Shown here: in pieces, positions 36,304 through 36,546 of the stretch
Layout of the letters: each line of letters starts with the position of its first letter
Numbering within the stretch: the first letter of the stretch is position 1
Assembly (NCBI RefSeq): GCF_013328345.1
Contig: NZ_JABULX010000038.1
Coordinates: forward strand, 1-36,546
Direction: 5' to 3'
Source: Marinifaba aquimaris
GTDB lineage: Bacteria; Pseudomonadota; Gammaproteobacteria; Enterobacterales; Alteromonadaceae
DNA: 36,546 nt
Notes under the pieces: generated by a model
Databases searched by the model: none
The model's input: only the letters and a program-made list of their open reading frames with translations
What the model was told of the DNA's origin: nothing
Translations under genes and position numbers: made by a program

Positions 36304-36546
36304 TGACCCATCCTAGTATGGGTTGACACTTTTTTGATTAAAACGCCTGATGAATTTCATCGGGCGTTTTGTATTTTGAGGCCGAATGTGGCCTTTGTTG
36401 ATTATATAAATCGACTGATTGTTTTACCATTTTCCTTGCCTCATTTAGGTTATTTGGTTTCATTAACAAGTATTCGTTTTTAAGAATACCGTTTACTCTC
36501 TCAGCCAGTGCATTTTGATAGCAGTCATAACCATCTGTCATTGAAC
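36304..36546 (-). mobile_element. IS3-family insertion sequence, 3' part only
   Basis: The outer end TGACCCATCCT begins at 36304 and is followed by GGTTGACACTTTT. Over the first 30 bases it matches the left-hand element end (reading inward from 478) at 23 positions. The enclosed orfB ends at 36338 on the minus strand, so this is the 3' end of an element running out of the window in the same orientation as the one at the left. AAAACGCCTGATG and CATCGGGCGTTTT (36340-36370) form a 13-base-pair stem over the orfB stop. Confidence 0.88.
36338..36546 (-). CDS. IS3-family transposase OrfB, C-terminal part (cut by window edge)
   Basis: The visible about 69 residues carry YDCYQNALAERVNGILKNEY with the last catalytic Glu of the DDE triad (ALAERVNG). 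They also include the YNQQRPHSA motif and the typical terminal KTPDEIHQAF. The protein continues beyond the right edge. Together with the left fragment it shows an element type with orfA and orfB, but the two fragments may come from different copies. Confidence 0.9.
   Translation of the reverse strand, partial: SMTDGYDCYQNALAERVNGILKNEYLLMKPNNLNEARKMVKQSVDLYNQQRPHSASKYKTPDEIHQAF

Noticed and set aside
36340-36370. Metabolic riboswitch or metK terminator
   Set aside because: The hairpin overlaps the orfB stop codon inside the IS and belongs to the element.

Overview
The window reads as an ordinary chromosomal segment of a marine, low-GC gammaproteobacterium of the Alteromonadales, most like Colwelliaceae (Colwellia/Thalassotalea). 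This rests on recognisable proteins and gene order (rsd/nudC/hemE; tkt-epd-pgk-fba near metK; leuABCD behind a leucine leader), an AT-rich gammaproteobacterial style, a tandem MetJ operator, and a DUF3369 response regulator and HD-GYP protein typical of the group. No database search was possible, so the lineage is inference. No CRISPR array, rRNA, tRNA, prophage or secretion system was seen.

Layout. Positions 1-478 are the 5' end of an IS3-family insertion sequence. Next come hemE and nudC (minus) and the divergent anti-sigma factor gene rsd, then a Gfo/Idh/MocA oxidoreductase and rsmE (plus). An AI-2E-family membrane transporter follows, broken by two frameshifts. Then lie a Gln-rich unknown protein, the bifunctional siroheme synthase cysG, a convergent TIGR03899-type protein and a REC-DUF3369-GGDEF(degenerate)-EAL regulator. 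The leucine operon runs from 11781 to 17111: promoter, 25-residue leader peptide with 9 Leu codons, attenuator, leuA, leuB, leuC, leuD and terminator, with hairpins in the leuA-leuB and leuB-leuC gaps.

The middle holds a di-haem cytochrome c peroxidase/MauG-like protein overlapping a hybrid histidine kinase (minus), a divergent HD-GYP phosphodiesterase and a DUF481 outer-membrane protein. A central-carbon cluster on the minus strand follows: tkt, epd, pgk, fba (Calvin-type class II). A small secreted protein with a PEP-CTERM-like tail sits between pgk and fba. Downstream are kbl-tdh (threonine to glycine), an orphan solute-binding protein overlapping a GFA-family protein, a DUF5665-type membrane protein, udk, and metK behind four tandem met boxes. 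Positions 36304-36546 are the 3' end of an IS3-family element in the same orientation as the one at the left.

How it fits together. Much of the segment is core metabolism: haem and siroheme synthesis, leucine synthesis, lower glycolysis and pentose-phosphate flux, PLP supply (epd), SAM synthesis and threonine catabolism. Two c-di-GMP proteins and one membrane hybrid kinase add signalling. The most useful points for a second look are the apparent AUU start of epd, the frame-compensated double frameshift in the AI-2E transporter, the cytochrome/kinase overlap, the leucine attenuator with its alternative pairing arm inside the leader ORF, and the variant PEP-CTERM-like protein with a palindrome upstream. 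I did not find a convincing wholly new multi-gene system.
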